46,577 bases of DNA from Chloroflexota bacterium (GTDB taxonomy: Bacteria; Chloroflexota; Limnocylindria; Limnocylindrales; CSP1-4), in assembly GCA_003141455.1 (NCBI GenBank), contig PLMA01000017.1, positions 4,125-50,701 on the forward strand, written 5' to 3'. Below are positions 15,397 through 22,640 of this stretch, piece after piece; the stretch's first letter is position 1; each line of letters starts with the position of its first letter. A program made the translations under genes and the position numbers. The notes under the pieces are model-generated. The model was not told the origin of the DNA and ran no database searches. It saw nothing but the letters and a program-made list of their open reading frames with translations.

Positions 15397-16041
15397 ATGC
15401 CCGCCCGCCAGCAGAATGCCAGCGTCGGCCGGACCGGGGCGCAAGAGGCTCTCCGGGTCCAGCGCGATCACGAGGCAATCGGCCGGCTGGCGGACGATCT
15501 CCTGCCGGCACTGATCGCGAAGCTCGCCGCCAGCGGATTGGGCGAGATCGAGGTCCGCGAGGGTGGCTGGAAGGCGCGACTGCGCAAGCCGGCCGGCGCC
15601 GACGAAGCCCGCCGGCTTGCGGCCAGGGCTTCGGCCGAGAGCCACGCCGCACGCGGCCTTGCGCCGGGACGCCCGGCGGTCAGCCACGGACGGGGGAGCG
15701 AGGACCGCGACGCACGACGTGAGGACAGCGAGGCAACGGCCAAGACGGAGCCCGGCCTCGTGGCGGCCACCTCTCCGGCCGTGGGCGTCTACCACCCGCG
15801 CCGCGATCTGACGGTCGGGACGCGCGTCCAGGCCGGCGATCGCATCGGTTGGGTCGACGTGCTGGGAGTCCAGCAAGACGTGATCGTTCCGGTCGACGGC
15901 CTCATCGGGTCCAGTCTGGCCGAGGCCGGCGAGGCGGTCGAGTACGGTCAGAGGCTGGTGCAGCTCGATCCGCTCGAACGGGTCGATGAGTCGGGCGATC
16001 CCGGGGCCCAGGGCCGGCCGGCCGTCGCGGGAAACGCCTGA
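15397..16041 (+). CDS. BCCP-like protein without the biotin-accepting lysine
   Basis: 214 residues, between accA and accC. The plan is that of AccB: an N-terminal helical part ending in GEIEVREGGWKARLRKP (compare AELEVQAGETGIVLRKP in the true AccB), a polar linker of about 60 residues, then a biotinyl/lipoyl-type domain (about 128-195). That domain aligns along its length with AccB, including TVGTRVQAGDRIGW and VEYGQRLVQLDP. The EAMKL hairpin of AccB is replaced by DVLGV, putting Gly157 at the biotin-lysine position. It therefore cannot carry biotin in the normal way. It overlaps accC by TGATG, and the reading frame is intact, so it is not an obvious pseudogene. A structural or regulatory ACC subunit is possible; the function is unknown. 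Confidence 0.85.
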   Translation: MPARQQNASVGRTGAQEALRVQRDHEAIGRLADDLLPALIAKLAASGLGEIEVREGGWKARLRKPAGADEARRLAARASAESHAARGLAPGRPAVSHGRGSEDRDARREDSEATAKTEPGLVAATSPAVGVYHPRRDLTVGTRVQAGDRIGWVDVLGVQQDVIVPVDGLIGSSLAEAGEAVEYGQRLVQLDPLERVDESGDPGAQGRPAVAGNA

Positions 16042-17405
16042 TGTTCACCAAGATCCTGATCGCGAACCGCGGCGAGATCGCCCTGCGAATCCTGCGCGCC
16101 TGCCGGACGCTGGGCATCGGCGCCGTCGTGGCCTACAGCGAAGCGGATCGGGAGAGCCTGGCCGCCCAGCTGGCCGACGAAGCCATCTGCATCGGCCCCG
16201 CGGATGCCAGGCACAGCTACCTCTCGGCGCCGGCTATCATCTCGGCCGCGGTGGTTACCGGCTGCGACGCCATCCACCCCGGCTACGGGTTTCTCTCGGA
16301 GGACGAAGGCTTCGCCGACGTCGTCCGCGCCCACGACCTCACGTTCATCGGGCCGCCGGCCGAGGTTCTCGAGCGTTTCGCCTCCAAGGAGGCCACTCGC
16401 CGGTTGCTGGGATCGCACGGCTTGCCCACCATTCCGGGTTCAGGGATGTTGCGCGACGAGGCTCATGCTATCGGCGAGGCCGAGCGCGTGGGCTACCCGG
16501 TCCTGATCAAGCCCTCGGCCGGCGGCGGCGGGAAAGGGATGCGCCTGGTCCGGACGCCCCGCGAGCTGGAGAGCGCCTTCAAGGTGAGCCGCTCCGAGGC
16601 GAAGGCGGCTTTCGGCAACGACGCGCTGTACCTGGAGAAGTACCTCGATGACAACCGCCACGTGGAGATCCAGGTGGCGGTGGACCGCTTCGGCAACGCC
16701 GTCCACATGGGCGACCGCGATTGCTCGGTACAGCGGCGGCATCAGAAGGTCATCGAGGAGACGCCGAGCCCGGCCCTCTCGAATGCCGCTCGCAAGGAGC
16801 TGGCCGAACGGGCGGTTCGGGCCATCGCGGCGGCCGGCTACGAGAACCTGGGCACGCTCGAGTTCCTCCTCGACGCCAAGGGCGACGCCTACTTCATCGA
16901 GATCAACTGCCGCGTCCAGGTGGAGCACCCCATCACGGAGCTCTGCACCGGCATCGACCTCGTAGCCCTGCAGATCAAGATCGCGGCCGGTGAGCCACTC
17001 GGCCTGACCCAGGCCGACATCGTCTCGACGGGCCACGCCATCGAGTTCCGGATTCTCGCCGAGGATCCCGGCAAGGACTTCAAGCCGCAGGGCGGTCAGA
17101 TAGGCGCCTACCTCGCCCCGGGCGGGCCAGGCGTCCGCATGGACTCGCACATCTACCCCGGCTATGAGGTCCCGCCCTACTACGACTCCCTTCTCGGCAA
17201 GCTCTCCGTCTGGGCTCCGGATCGGGCTCAGGCGATCGCCCGCGCCGACGCCGCGCTGCGCGAGATGCTCGTCGACGGCGTCATGACGAACATCGAGTTG
17301 CATCGCGCGATCCTCGCCAACCAGGTCTTCATCGACGGCAAAGTGACGACGAACCTGCTCGACCGCGTCGGCAGCGCTCCGTTCGTCGCCGCCGGCAACC
17401 GCTGA
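16041..17405 (+). CDS. accC: Acetyl-CoA carboxylase, biotin carboxylase subunit
   Basis: 454 residues, a normal AccC length. It carboxylates biotin on BCCP with ATP and bicarbonate. The N-terminal domain starts ILIANRGEIALRILRAC; the ATP-grasp domain carries the glycine-rich loop SAGGGGKGMR, and MGDRDCSVQRRHQKVIEE and EINCRVQVEHPITE are canonical active-site stretches. It differs slightly from the usual MN-RIQVEH wording (NCRVQVEH). It starts in a TGATG overlap with the BCCP-like gene and is followed after 26 nt by fabZ. Confidence 0.95.
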   Translation: MFTKILIANRGEIALRILRACRTLGIGAVVAYSEADRESLAAQLADEAICIGPADARHSYLSAPAIISAAVVTGCDAIHPGYGFLSEDEGFADVVRAHDLTFIGPPAEVLERFASKEATRRLLGSHGLPTIPGSGMLRDEAHAIGEAERVGYPVLIKPSAGGGGKGMRLVRTPRELESAFKVSRSEAKAAFGNDALYLEKYLDDNRHVEIQVAVDRFGNAVHMGDRDCSVQRRHQKVIEETPSPALSNAARKELAERAVRAIAAAGYENLGTLEFLLDAKGDAYFIEINCRVQVEHPITELCTGIDLVALQIKIAAGEPLGLTQADIVSTGHAIEFRILAEDPGKDFKPQGGQIGAYLAPGGPGVRMDSHIYPGYEVPPYYDSLLGKLSVWAPDRAQAIARADAALREMLVDGVMTNIELHRAILANQVFIDGKVTTNLLDRVGSAPFVAAGNR

Positions 17406-17431
17406 GTAGCCGTCCACCTAGGAGCCGCCCC

Positions 17432-17905
17432 GTGACCGAGTCCGCCGCGACCAAAGAGCCGATCCTGACGACCCGCCAGATCGAGAAGCTCATCCCGCAC
17501 CGCTGGCCCTTCCTTCTCGTCGACCGCATAGTCGAATACGACCAGGCGGCCAAGCGGATCGTCGGTCTCAAGTCCGTGACGGCCACGGAATGGTTCTTCC
17601 AGGGCCATTTCCCCGGCCAGCCCATCATGCCGGGCGTGCTCCAGATCGAGGCCCTGGCCCAGACCATGGCCGTCTTCGTTTCCCAGCAGCCGGGCTTCGG
17701 CGATCGGATGGGACTCTTCGCCGCGATCGACGAGTGCCGCTTCAAGCACATCGTGACGCCGGGCGATCAGCTCCGGCTGGAGGTAACGATGGAGCGGCTC
17801 GGCAGCAAGTTCGGGCGCGGCAAGGGCGTGGCCACGGTCAACGGCGAGGTGGCGTGCGAGGCCCTGCTCAGCTTCATCATCGCCCCAGAGAGCGCACTGC
17901 GCTGA
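17432..17905 (+). CDS. fabZ: (3R)-hydroxyacyl-ACP dehydratase
   Basis: 157 residues from GTG 17432, with AGGAG upstream. A hot-dog-fold enzyme that dehydrates 3-hydroxyacyl-ACP in fatty-acid elongation. The catalytic pair is visible: His59 in GHFPGQPIMPGVLQIEALAQ and Glu73 in the same stretch. PHRWPFLLVDR near the start is the family signature. Its stop overlaps the start of the metallophosphoesterase gene (TGATG). Confidence 0.94.
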   Translation: MTESAATKEPILTTRQIEKLIPHRWPFLLVDRIVEYDQAAKRIVGLKSVTATEWFFQGHFPGQPIMPGVLQIEALAQTMAVFVSQQPGFGDRMGLFAAIDECRFKHIVTPGDQLRLEVTMERLGSKFGRGKGVATVNGEVACEALLSFIIAPESALR

Positions 17906-18666
17906 TGGTCCGCATCGCCGCCCTCTCCGACATCCACGGCAACCTGCCCGCCCTGGAGGCGGTTCGCAAGGCCGTGGACGCCGCGCGCCCCGACTACGTG
18001 GCCATCTGCGGCGACCTGGTCTTCAACGGCCCGGATCCGGTCGGGACGCTAGCCCTGGTCCGCGAGCTGGAACGGGCCGGCGCCTACGTCACGATCGGCA
18101 ACACGGACGTGGCCGTCGCCGACGGCGACTACACGGCCGCATTCCCGTGGTTCACGGAAGGAGCGCCGGACTCGTACCGGGCCGCGGCGGAGTGGGCCAG
18201 GGACCAGATCGGCGACGACGGGGTGGACTATCTGCGCCGCCTCCCCTGGGAGCGACGGCTGCGGGTCGGCGACGACAGCTCGCCGCACGGCGACCTGGTC
18301 CTGTTCTGCCACGCATCGCCCGGGTCGCTGACCGATGGTTTCCCCGCGGATCTCGATGCCGTCGTGACGATCGACCGCGTCAGCGGAACGGACGCGAAGG
18401 TCATCGTGTGCGGCCACACCCACATACCGGAGGTTCGCGAGGTCGGCTGGCGGACCATCGTCAACGTCGGTAGCGCCGGCTACGCCTTCGACGGCGATCC
18501 CTCCGCGAGCTGGGCGCTGATCGAGATCGAGGGTGAGGAGATCAAGGCCGAGATCCGGCGGACGACTTACGACATCATGGCGGCCTCAGACGCCGTCTCG
18601 GCCCGCGGCCTGCCCGGCGACGTGTACCGCGCCGCCACGATCCGGACAGGGAAATTGGTTCGATGA
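17905..18666 (+). CDS. Metallophosphoesterase of the YfcE/MJ0936 type
   Basis: 253 residues; the ATG lies in the fabZ stop. The calcineurin-like metal sites are all present: SDIHGN (D-x-H), GDLVFNG (GD), GNTD (GN-D), CHASPG and GHTHIPE (GHxH). YfcE-type phosphodiesterases and related proteins share this set, and the true substrate is unknown. The location within a fatty-acid operon is conserved-looking by overlap, but does not by itself define a lipid role. It is followed by an 88-nt spacer containing two hairpins. Confidence 0.88.
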   Translation: MVRIAALSDIHGNLPALEAVRKAVDAARPDYVAICGDLVFNGPDPVGTLALVRELERAGAYVTIGNTDVAVADGDYTAAFPWFTEGAPDSYRAAAEWARDQIGDDGVDYLRRLPWERRLRVGDDSSPHGDLVLFCHASPGSLTDGFPADLDAVVTIDRVSGTDAKVIVCGHTHIPEVREVGWRTIVNVGSAGYAFDGDPSASWALIEIEGEEIKAEIRRTTYDIMAASDAVSARGLPGDVYRAATIRTGKLVR

Positions 18667-18685
18667 GGAGCCATAAGGGGGAGGA

Positions 18686-18733
18686 CGCGTTGCCGCAGGC
18701 AACGCGCAAGGCGATGGCGGCGGAAGGCCGCCA
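18686..18733. repeat. Two adjacent hairpins before fabF
   Basis: Within the spacer between the metallophosphoesterase gene and fabF lie a perfect 9-bp stem with 3-nt loop (18686-18706) and a perfect 7-bp stem with 5-nt loop (18715-18733). The spacer is also edged by a repeated TTCGATGAG (about 18660-18668 and 18751-18759). Neither hairpin has a T tract. It could be an mRNA-processing, attenuation or REP-like element; this is the largest gap in an otherwise tightly packed operon. Confidence 0.6.
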
Positions 18734-18754
18734 GTCGCCCGGGATGCTCATTCG

Positions 18755-20020
18755 ATGAGCCCCACCAACGGCCAACCGCGCGTTGTCGTCACGGGCATGG
18801 GAGCCCTGACCGCGCTCGGGCTCGACGTTGCCTCCACCTGGGACGCGATGGTTGCCGGCAGATCGGGCGTCGGCCCGATTACGCAGTTCGATCCCTCGCG
18901 CCTGACCACCCGCATCGCCGCCGAGGTCAAGGATTTCGACCCTTCTCCGGTCCTCGATCGCAAGGACCAGCGCCGAAACGATCGCTACGTACAGCTTGCG
19001 CTCGTGGCGGCCCGCCAGGCGATGGACCAGGCGGGGCTCCCGGCGCGGCTGGAGGGCCTGGAAGCGGAGCGGACCGGGGTGATCGTCGGCACCGGCATCG
19101 GCGGTATTCGAACCCTGGCCGACCAGGTCCTGCTCATGGGCGAGAAAGGGCCGGATCGAATGTCCCCCTTCCTCATCCCGATGGCCATCGGCAACCTGGC
19201 TGCGGGCGTGATCTCCATCTTCTTCGGGCCGCAGGGCCCCAACTTCGGCGTCGTCTCCGCCTGCGCGACCGGCGGCCACGCCATCGGCGAGGCGTGGGAG
19301 ACGATCCGTCGCGGCGACGCGGACGTGATGCTGGCCGGCGGCGCGGAAGCCGTTGGGCATGAGTCGCTGGTGGGCGCGTTCGCGGCGATGCGGGCGCTCT
19401 CCACCCGCAACGACGAGCCCGAGCGTGCCTCGCGCCCCTTCGACAAGGGCCGCGATGGCTTCGTCATCGGCGAGGGCGCCGGCGTCGTGATACTTGAGTC
19501 GCTGGAGCATGCTCTGGCGCGTGGGGCGGAGCCACTGGCGGAGGTCGTGGGCTACGGAGCCACGGCCGACGCCTCGCACATCACGCTCCCTGCTCCGGGA
19601 GGCTCGGGCGCGGTCCGGGCCATTCGCCGCGCCCTGGAAAAGGCGGGCCTCACGGTAGACGACGTGGAGATGGTGAATGCCCACGCCACGTCCACGCCCG
19701 AGGGCGATCCGCGCGAGCTGGAAGCCATCAAGACGCTCTTCGGCGAGCGGGCCGGCCAGGTCAGCATCACCGCGAACAAGAGCATGATCGGCCACACTCT
19801 GGGCGCGGCGGGGGCCATCGAGACCATCGCCACGGTAATGAGCCTGCGAACCGGGATCGTGCCACCGACGATCAACCTCGACGATCCGGACGAATCCGCG
19901 GCCGGGCTGGATTTGACGCCGAACGTGGCGCGCCATCGGGCGATGGATGTAGCCGTCTCGGATTCCTTCGGCTTCGGCGGCCAGAACAGCGCCCTGGTCA
20001 TCCGGCGCTGGACCGAGTGA
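18755..20020 (+). CDS. fabF: Beta-ketoacyl-ACP synthase II
   Basis: 421 residues. It condenses malonyl-ACP with acyl-ACP in elongation. The Cys-His-His triad is present: Cys170 in VSACATGGHA, His310 in NAHATSTPEGD and His347 in NKSMIGHTLGAAGA, with Lys342 also kept. The length is that of FabF. ATG 18755 follows the hairpin spacer and has no good Shine-Dalgarno sequence. The stop is 11 nt before the accB ATG. Confidence 0.95.
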   Translation: MSPTNGQPRVVVTGMGALTALGLDVASTWDAMVAGRSGVGPITQFDPSRLTTRIAAEVKDFDPSPVLDRKDQRRNDRYVQLALVAARQAMDQAGLPARLEGLEAERTGVIVGTGIGGIRTLADQVLLMGEKGPDRMSPFLIPMAIGNLAAGVISIFFGPQGPNFGVVSACATGGHAIGEAWETIRRGDADVMLAGGAEAVGHESLVGAFAAMRALSTRNDEPERASRPFDKGRDGFVIGEGAGVVILESLEHALARGAEPLAEVVGYGATADASHITLPAPGGSGAVRAIRRALEKAGLTVDDVEMVNAHATSTPEGDPRELEAIKTLFGERAGQVSITANKSMIGHTLGAAGAIETIATVMSLRTGIVPPTINLDDPDESAAGLDLTPNVARHRAMDVAVSDSFGFGGQNSALVIRRWTE

Positions 20021-20031
20021 GGGAGCGGGCG

Positions 20032-20526
20032 ATGGGCGAGCAGAACGACGAAGCGTCCGGCCTGCCGGTTGGGGCGACCTCCGACGGAACCACGGCTGGC
20101 GCAACGTCGGATGAGACCGCCGGGCTGCTGAGTCTGATCGATCGGCTCGGCGCTCTCCTGGAGCGAAGCGACCTGGCCGAGCTGGAGGTCCAGGCGGGCG
20201 AGACGGGCATCGTCCTGCGCAAGCCCGCGCCGGCGCCATCCGCCCCGGCCCCCGCCGTAGCCCCCGCCGCGGCCGCTCCGGTCTCGACCGCGAAGATGGT
20301 GAGAGCGCCGCTGACGGGCATCTTCTACTCCGCTCCGTCTCCGGCCTCGCCTCCCTATGTCACCGTGGGAGTCCGCATCAAAGTGGGGGACGTCATTGGC
20401 CTCATCGAGGCGATGAAGCTCTTCAACGAGATCAAGTCGGACCAGGCCGGGAGAGTCGTGCGCATGGTCGCCGAGTCCGGGAAGCTGGTCAAAGCGAAGC
20501 AGCCGCTCATTGAGGTCGAACCGTGA
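20032..20526 (+). CDS. accB: Biotin carboxyl carrier protein of acetyl-CoA carboxylase
   Basis: 164 residues from ATG 20032, with AGGGAG at a good distance; GTG 20017 (GTGA overlap with fabF) is an in-frame alternative. The C-terminal biotinyl domain has the intact motif LIEAMKLFNEI with biotin-accepting Lys129, 35 residues from the end as usual. An N-terminal segment and an Ala/Pro-rich linker (about 68-86) precede it. It is the only functional carrier seen here; it lies five genes away from the lysine-less paralogue between accA and accC. It overlaps fabH by GTGA. Confidence 0.95.
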   Translation: MGEQNDEASGLPVGATSDGTTAGATSDETAGLLSLIDRLGALLERSDLAELEVQAGETGIVLRKPAPAPSAPAPAVAPAAAAPVSTAKMVRAPLTGIFYSAPSPASPPYVTVGVRIKVGDVIGLIEAMKLFNEIKSDQAGRVVRMVAESGKLVKAKQPLIEVEP

Positions 20527-21758
20527 AGCCGCGCGTCCTCTCCGGTGTCCATGTGACGGGCTGGGGTGCGTACGCCCCGAGCCTGGTCTTGACCAATGCC
20601 GATCTCGAGCGGCTGGTCGACACGTCCGACGAATGGATCGTCAGCAGGACTGGCATTCGTGAGCGTCGTATAGCGGGGCCCGGCGAGACTACCGCGAGCA
20701 TGGCCGCCGTTGCCGGGCTGCGGGCAATCGCCACGGCCGGCCTGCAGCCGGAAGACATCGACCTGATCCTCGTCGGCACGCTCACTCCGGACTATCCGCT
20801 TCCTTCCGCGGCCGTGCTGGTCAAGGAGGCAATAGGCAACACCAGGGCCGCCGCGATGGATCTGGCCGCGGCCTGCTCCGGCTTCGTGTACGGCTACGCC
20901 ATGGCTCATGCGTATCTATCGAGTGGCCTGGGAAAGCACGCCCTGGTCGTGGGCTCTGAGACGATGAGCCGCTGCACCGACTTCACCGATCGGGGCACCT
21001 GCGTACTGTTCGGCGACGGCGCCGGGGCGACGGTACTGTCCGCCTCGGACGAGCCGGGCGGAACCCTGGGCATGGAACTGACCACCGACACGGCCGCGAC
21101 TTACTCGATCTGGATTCCCGCCGGCGGCGCGACTCGCCCGGCCAACGAGGCGACGGTCGCCGGGCGAGAGCATCTGATGCGCATGAAGGGCGGCGAGACG
21201 TTCAAGCTGGCCGTCAGGCGGCTTGGCTCTACGTCGCTCCGCGCGCTCGAAAAGGCCGGCATGGGCCTGGACGACGTGGACCTCGTCGTGCCCCACCAGG
21301 CAAACATCCGCATTCTCGAGGCGCTGGCCAAGTCGATGAGCTTCCCCATGGAGCGGGTCTTCGTCAACATCGACAGGTACGGCAACACCTCCGCGGCGTC
21401 CGTCCCTATCGCGCTGGTCGAGGCCGTGTCGGAGGGGCGTATCAAGCAGGGCGACCGCATAGTGCTTGTCGCATTTGGTGCGGGCGGCACGTCCGCCGCG
21501 ATCGCGCTCCAGTGGACCGCAGACCCGGCCAACCGCCTTCGCGCCGATGCCGTCGATCCCGACAGCGTCTCCATCTCCGTGCCGAACATCGAGCCCGTCA
21601 ATCCGTTCCCGCCGGCCCTGGAGTGGCTGCTCAAAGAGCCCGCCGAGGGTTCCGGAAACGGTCGCCGCCCTGGGCTGGATGCCTCCTCAGCTACGACCAT
21701 CTCCGACACAGCGGTCTCCGGTGCGGGGAGCGCCGCCGTCACCCGGCCTGAGCCGTGA
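20523..21758 (+). CDS. fabH: Beta-ketoacyl-ACP synthase III with C-terminal extension
   Basis: 411 residues from GTG 20523, which overlaps the accB stop. It starts fatty-acid synthesis by condensing an acyl-CoA with malonyl-ACP. The triad Cys118 (LAAACSGFVYG), His258 (VPHQANIRI) and Asn288 (RYGNTSAAS) is intact. The thiolase fold ends near residue 332; about 79 further residues, polar and low-complexity, make it longer than the usual 320-350. This tail is probably flexible and its role is unknown. Confidence 0.93.
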   Translation: MKPRVLSGVHVTGWGAYAPSLVLTNADLERLVDTSDEWIVSRTGIRERRIAGPGETTASMAAVAGLRAIATAGLQPEDIDLILVGTLTPDYPLPSAAVLVKEAIGNTRAAAMDLAAACSGFVYGYAMAHAYLSSGLGKHALVVGSETMSRCTDFTDRGTCVLFGDGAGATVLSASDEPGGTLGMELTTDTAATYSIWIPAGGATRPANEATVAGREHLMRMKGGETFKLAVRRLGSTSLRALEKAGMGLDDVDLVVPHQANIRILEALAKSMSFPMERVFVNIDRYGNTSAASVPIALVEAVSEGRIKQGDRIVLVAFGAGGTSAAIALQWTADPANRLRADAVDPDSVSISVPNIEPVNPFPPALEWLLKEPAEGSGNGRRPGLDASSATTISDTAVSGAGSAAVTRPEP

Positions 21759-21760
21759 GG

Positions 21761-21792
21761 TCGAGGTCCACGGTGTAGAGCGTGGACCTCGA
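21761..21792. promoter_or_regulatory. Perfect 12-bp inverted repeat between fabH and fabG
   Basis: Two 12-nt arms starting TCGAGGTCC with an 8-nt spacer lie 2 nt after the fabH stop and 38 nt before fabG. It could be an RNA hairpin (attenuator or processing site) or an operator for a dimeric repressor. There is no T tract. It resembles no fatty-acid operator that I can name. Confidence 0.6.
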
Positions 21793-21830
21793 ATCCGGCC
21801 GGACCTGAACGCCAGTAGAAGGAGCCACCC

Positions 21831-22580
21831 ATGATTGACCTGACCGGCAAGTCCGCCCTCGTCACGGGCGGCGCTCGTGGCATCGGCAAGGCCATCTGCC
21901 TGAATCTGGCCCGCCAGGGCGCCGACATCGCCTTTGTCGACGTGGGCCGGCCCGAAGTGGCCGAAGCTACCGTGGCGGAGATCCATGCTCTCGGCCGCCG
22001 CGCCATCTACATTGCCGCGGATGTGACCGACCCGGAGGCCTGCGCCAAGGCCGTCGCCGACACGGTTGCCGCCTTCGGCAAGATCGACATCCTGGTCAAC
22101 AACGCCGGCATCACCCGCGACGACCTGATCATGCGCATGCCGATCGACGACTGGAAGAAGGTCCTCGAGGTCAACCTCTTCGGCGCCTTCTACATGATCA
22201 AGGCCGCCATCCGCCCGATGCTCAAGGCCCATGCCGGCCGGATCATCAACATGTCCAGCGTTTCGGGCCAGGCCGGCCAGATGGGCCAGGCCAACTACTC
22301 GTCGTCCAAGGCGGGGCTGATCGGTCTGACCAAGGCCACGGCTCGCGAGGTAGCGTCGCGCGGCATCACCTGCAACGCCGTCGCTCCCGGGTTCATCGTG
22401 ACTGAGCTGACCAAGGACCTGCCCGCGACTCTGACCGACCAGATCAAGGCCGCGACGCCGCTTGGCCACTTCGGCACGGTCGAGGACATCGCCAACGCCG
22501 TAACGTTCCTGGCCTCGGACGAAGCCGCGTACATCACCGGCCAGGTTCTGGCGGTCGATGGCGGCCTGGTGATGATGTAG
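21831..22580 (+). CDS. fabG: 3-oxoacyl-ACP reductase
   Basis: 249 residues, with AGGAG well placed before ATG 21831. An NADPH-dependent short-chain dehydrogenase: TGGARGIG (12-19), NNAG (90-93), Ser143, and the pair Tyr156/Lys160 in NYSSSKAG. EVNLFGAF and the C-terminal LAVDGGLVMM are typical of FabG. It reduces 3-oxoacyl-ACP in elongation, and the fab context supports this over other SDR roles. Last gene of the acc/fab run. Confidence 0.94.
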   Translation: MIDLTGKSALVTGGARGIGKAICLNLARQGADIAFVDVGRPEVAEATVAEIHALGRRAIYIAADVTDPEACAKAVADTVAAFGKIDILVNNAGITRDDLIMRMPIDDWKKVLEVNLFGAFYMIKAAIRPMLKAHAGRIINMSSVSGQAGQMGQANYSSSKAGLIGLTKATAREVASRGITCNAVAPGFIVTELTKDLPATLTDQIKAATPLGHFGTVEDIANAVTFLASDEAAYITGQVLAVDGGLVMM

Positions 22581-22606
22581 GTGCAGCTGCCAGCCTGTCA
22601 TGGGGG

Positions 22607-22620
22607 GCCGCGCGCGCGGC
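22607..22620. terminator. GC palindrome after fabG
   Basis: A 14-nt GC-only palindrome 27 nt after the fabG stop. It could help to end the operon, but it has no T tract and is short. Confidence 0.25.
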
Positions 22621-22631
22621 GTCGACGGCCG

Positions 22632-22637
22632 TAGACT
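22632..22637 (+). promoter_or_regulatory. Putative -10 element of the LCP gene
   Basis: TAGACT ends 3 nt before ATG 22641 and 9 nt before the in-frame ATG 22647. If used, the transcript would be leaderless or nearly so, and translation would begin at 22647. Confidence 0.3.
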
Positions 22638-22640
22638 TGG

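Noticed and set aside
15397-16041. The BCCP-like gene as a pseudogene
   Set aside because: The frame is complete, spacing and overlaps with accA and accC are tight, and the fold-forming residues are kept; only the biotin turn is changed.
18575-20239. Long open frame on the minus strand opposite fabF (over 550 codons)
   Set aside because: It is antisense to a gene with full catalytic motifs, its product is Arg/Gly-rich with no family pattern, and such shadow frames are common in GC-rich DNA.
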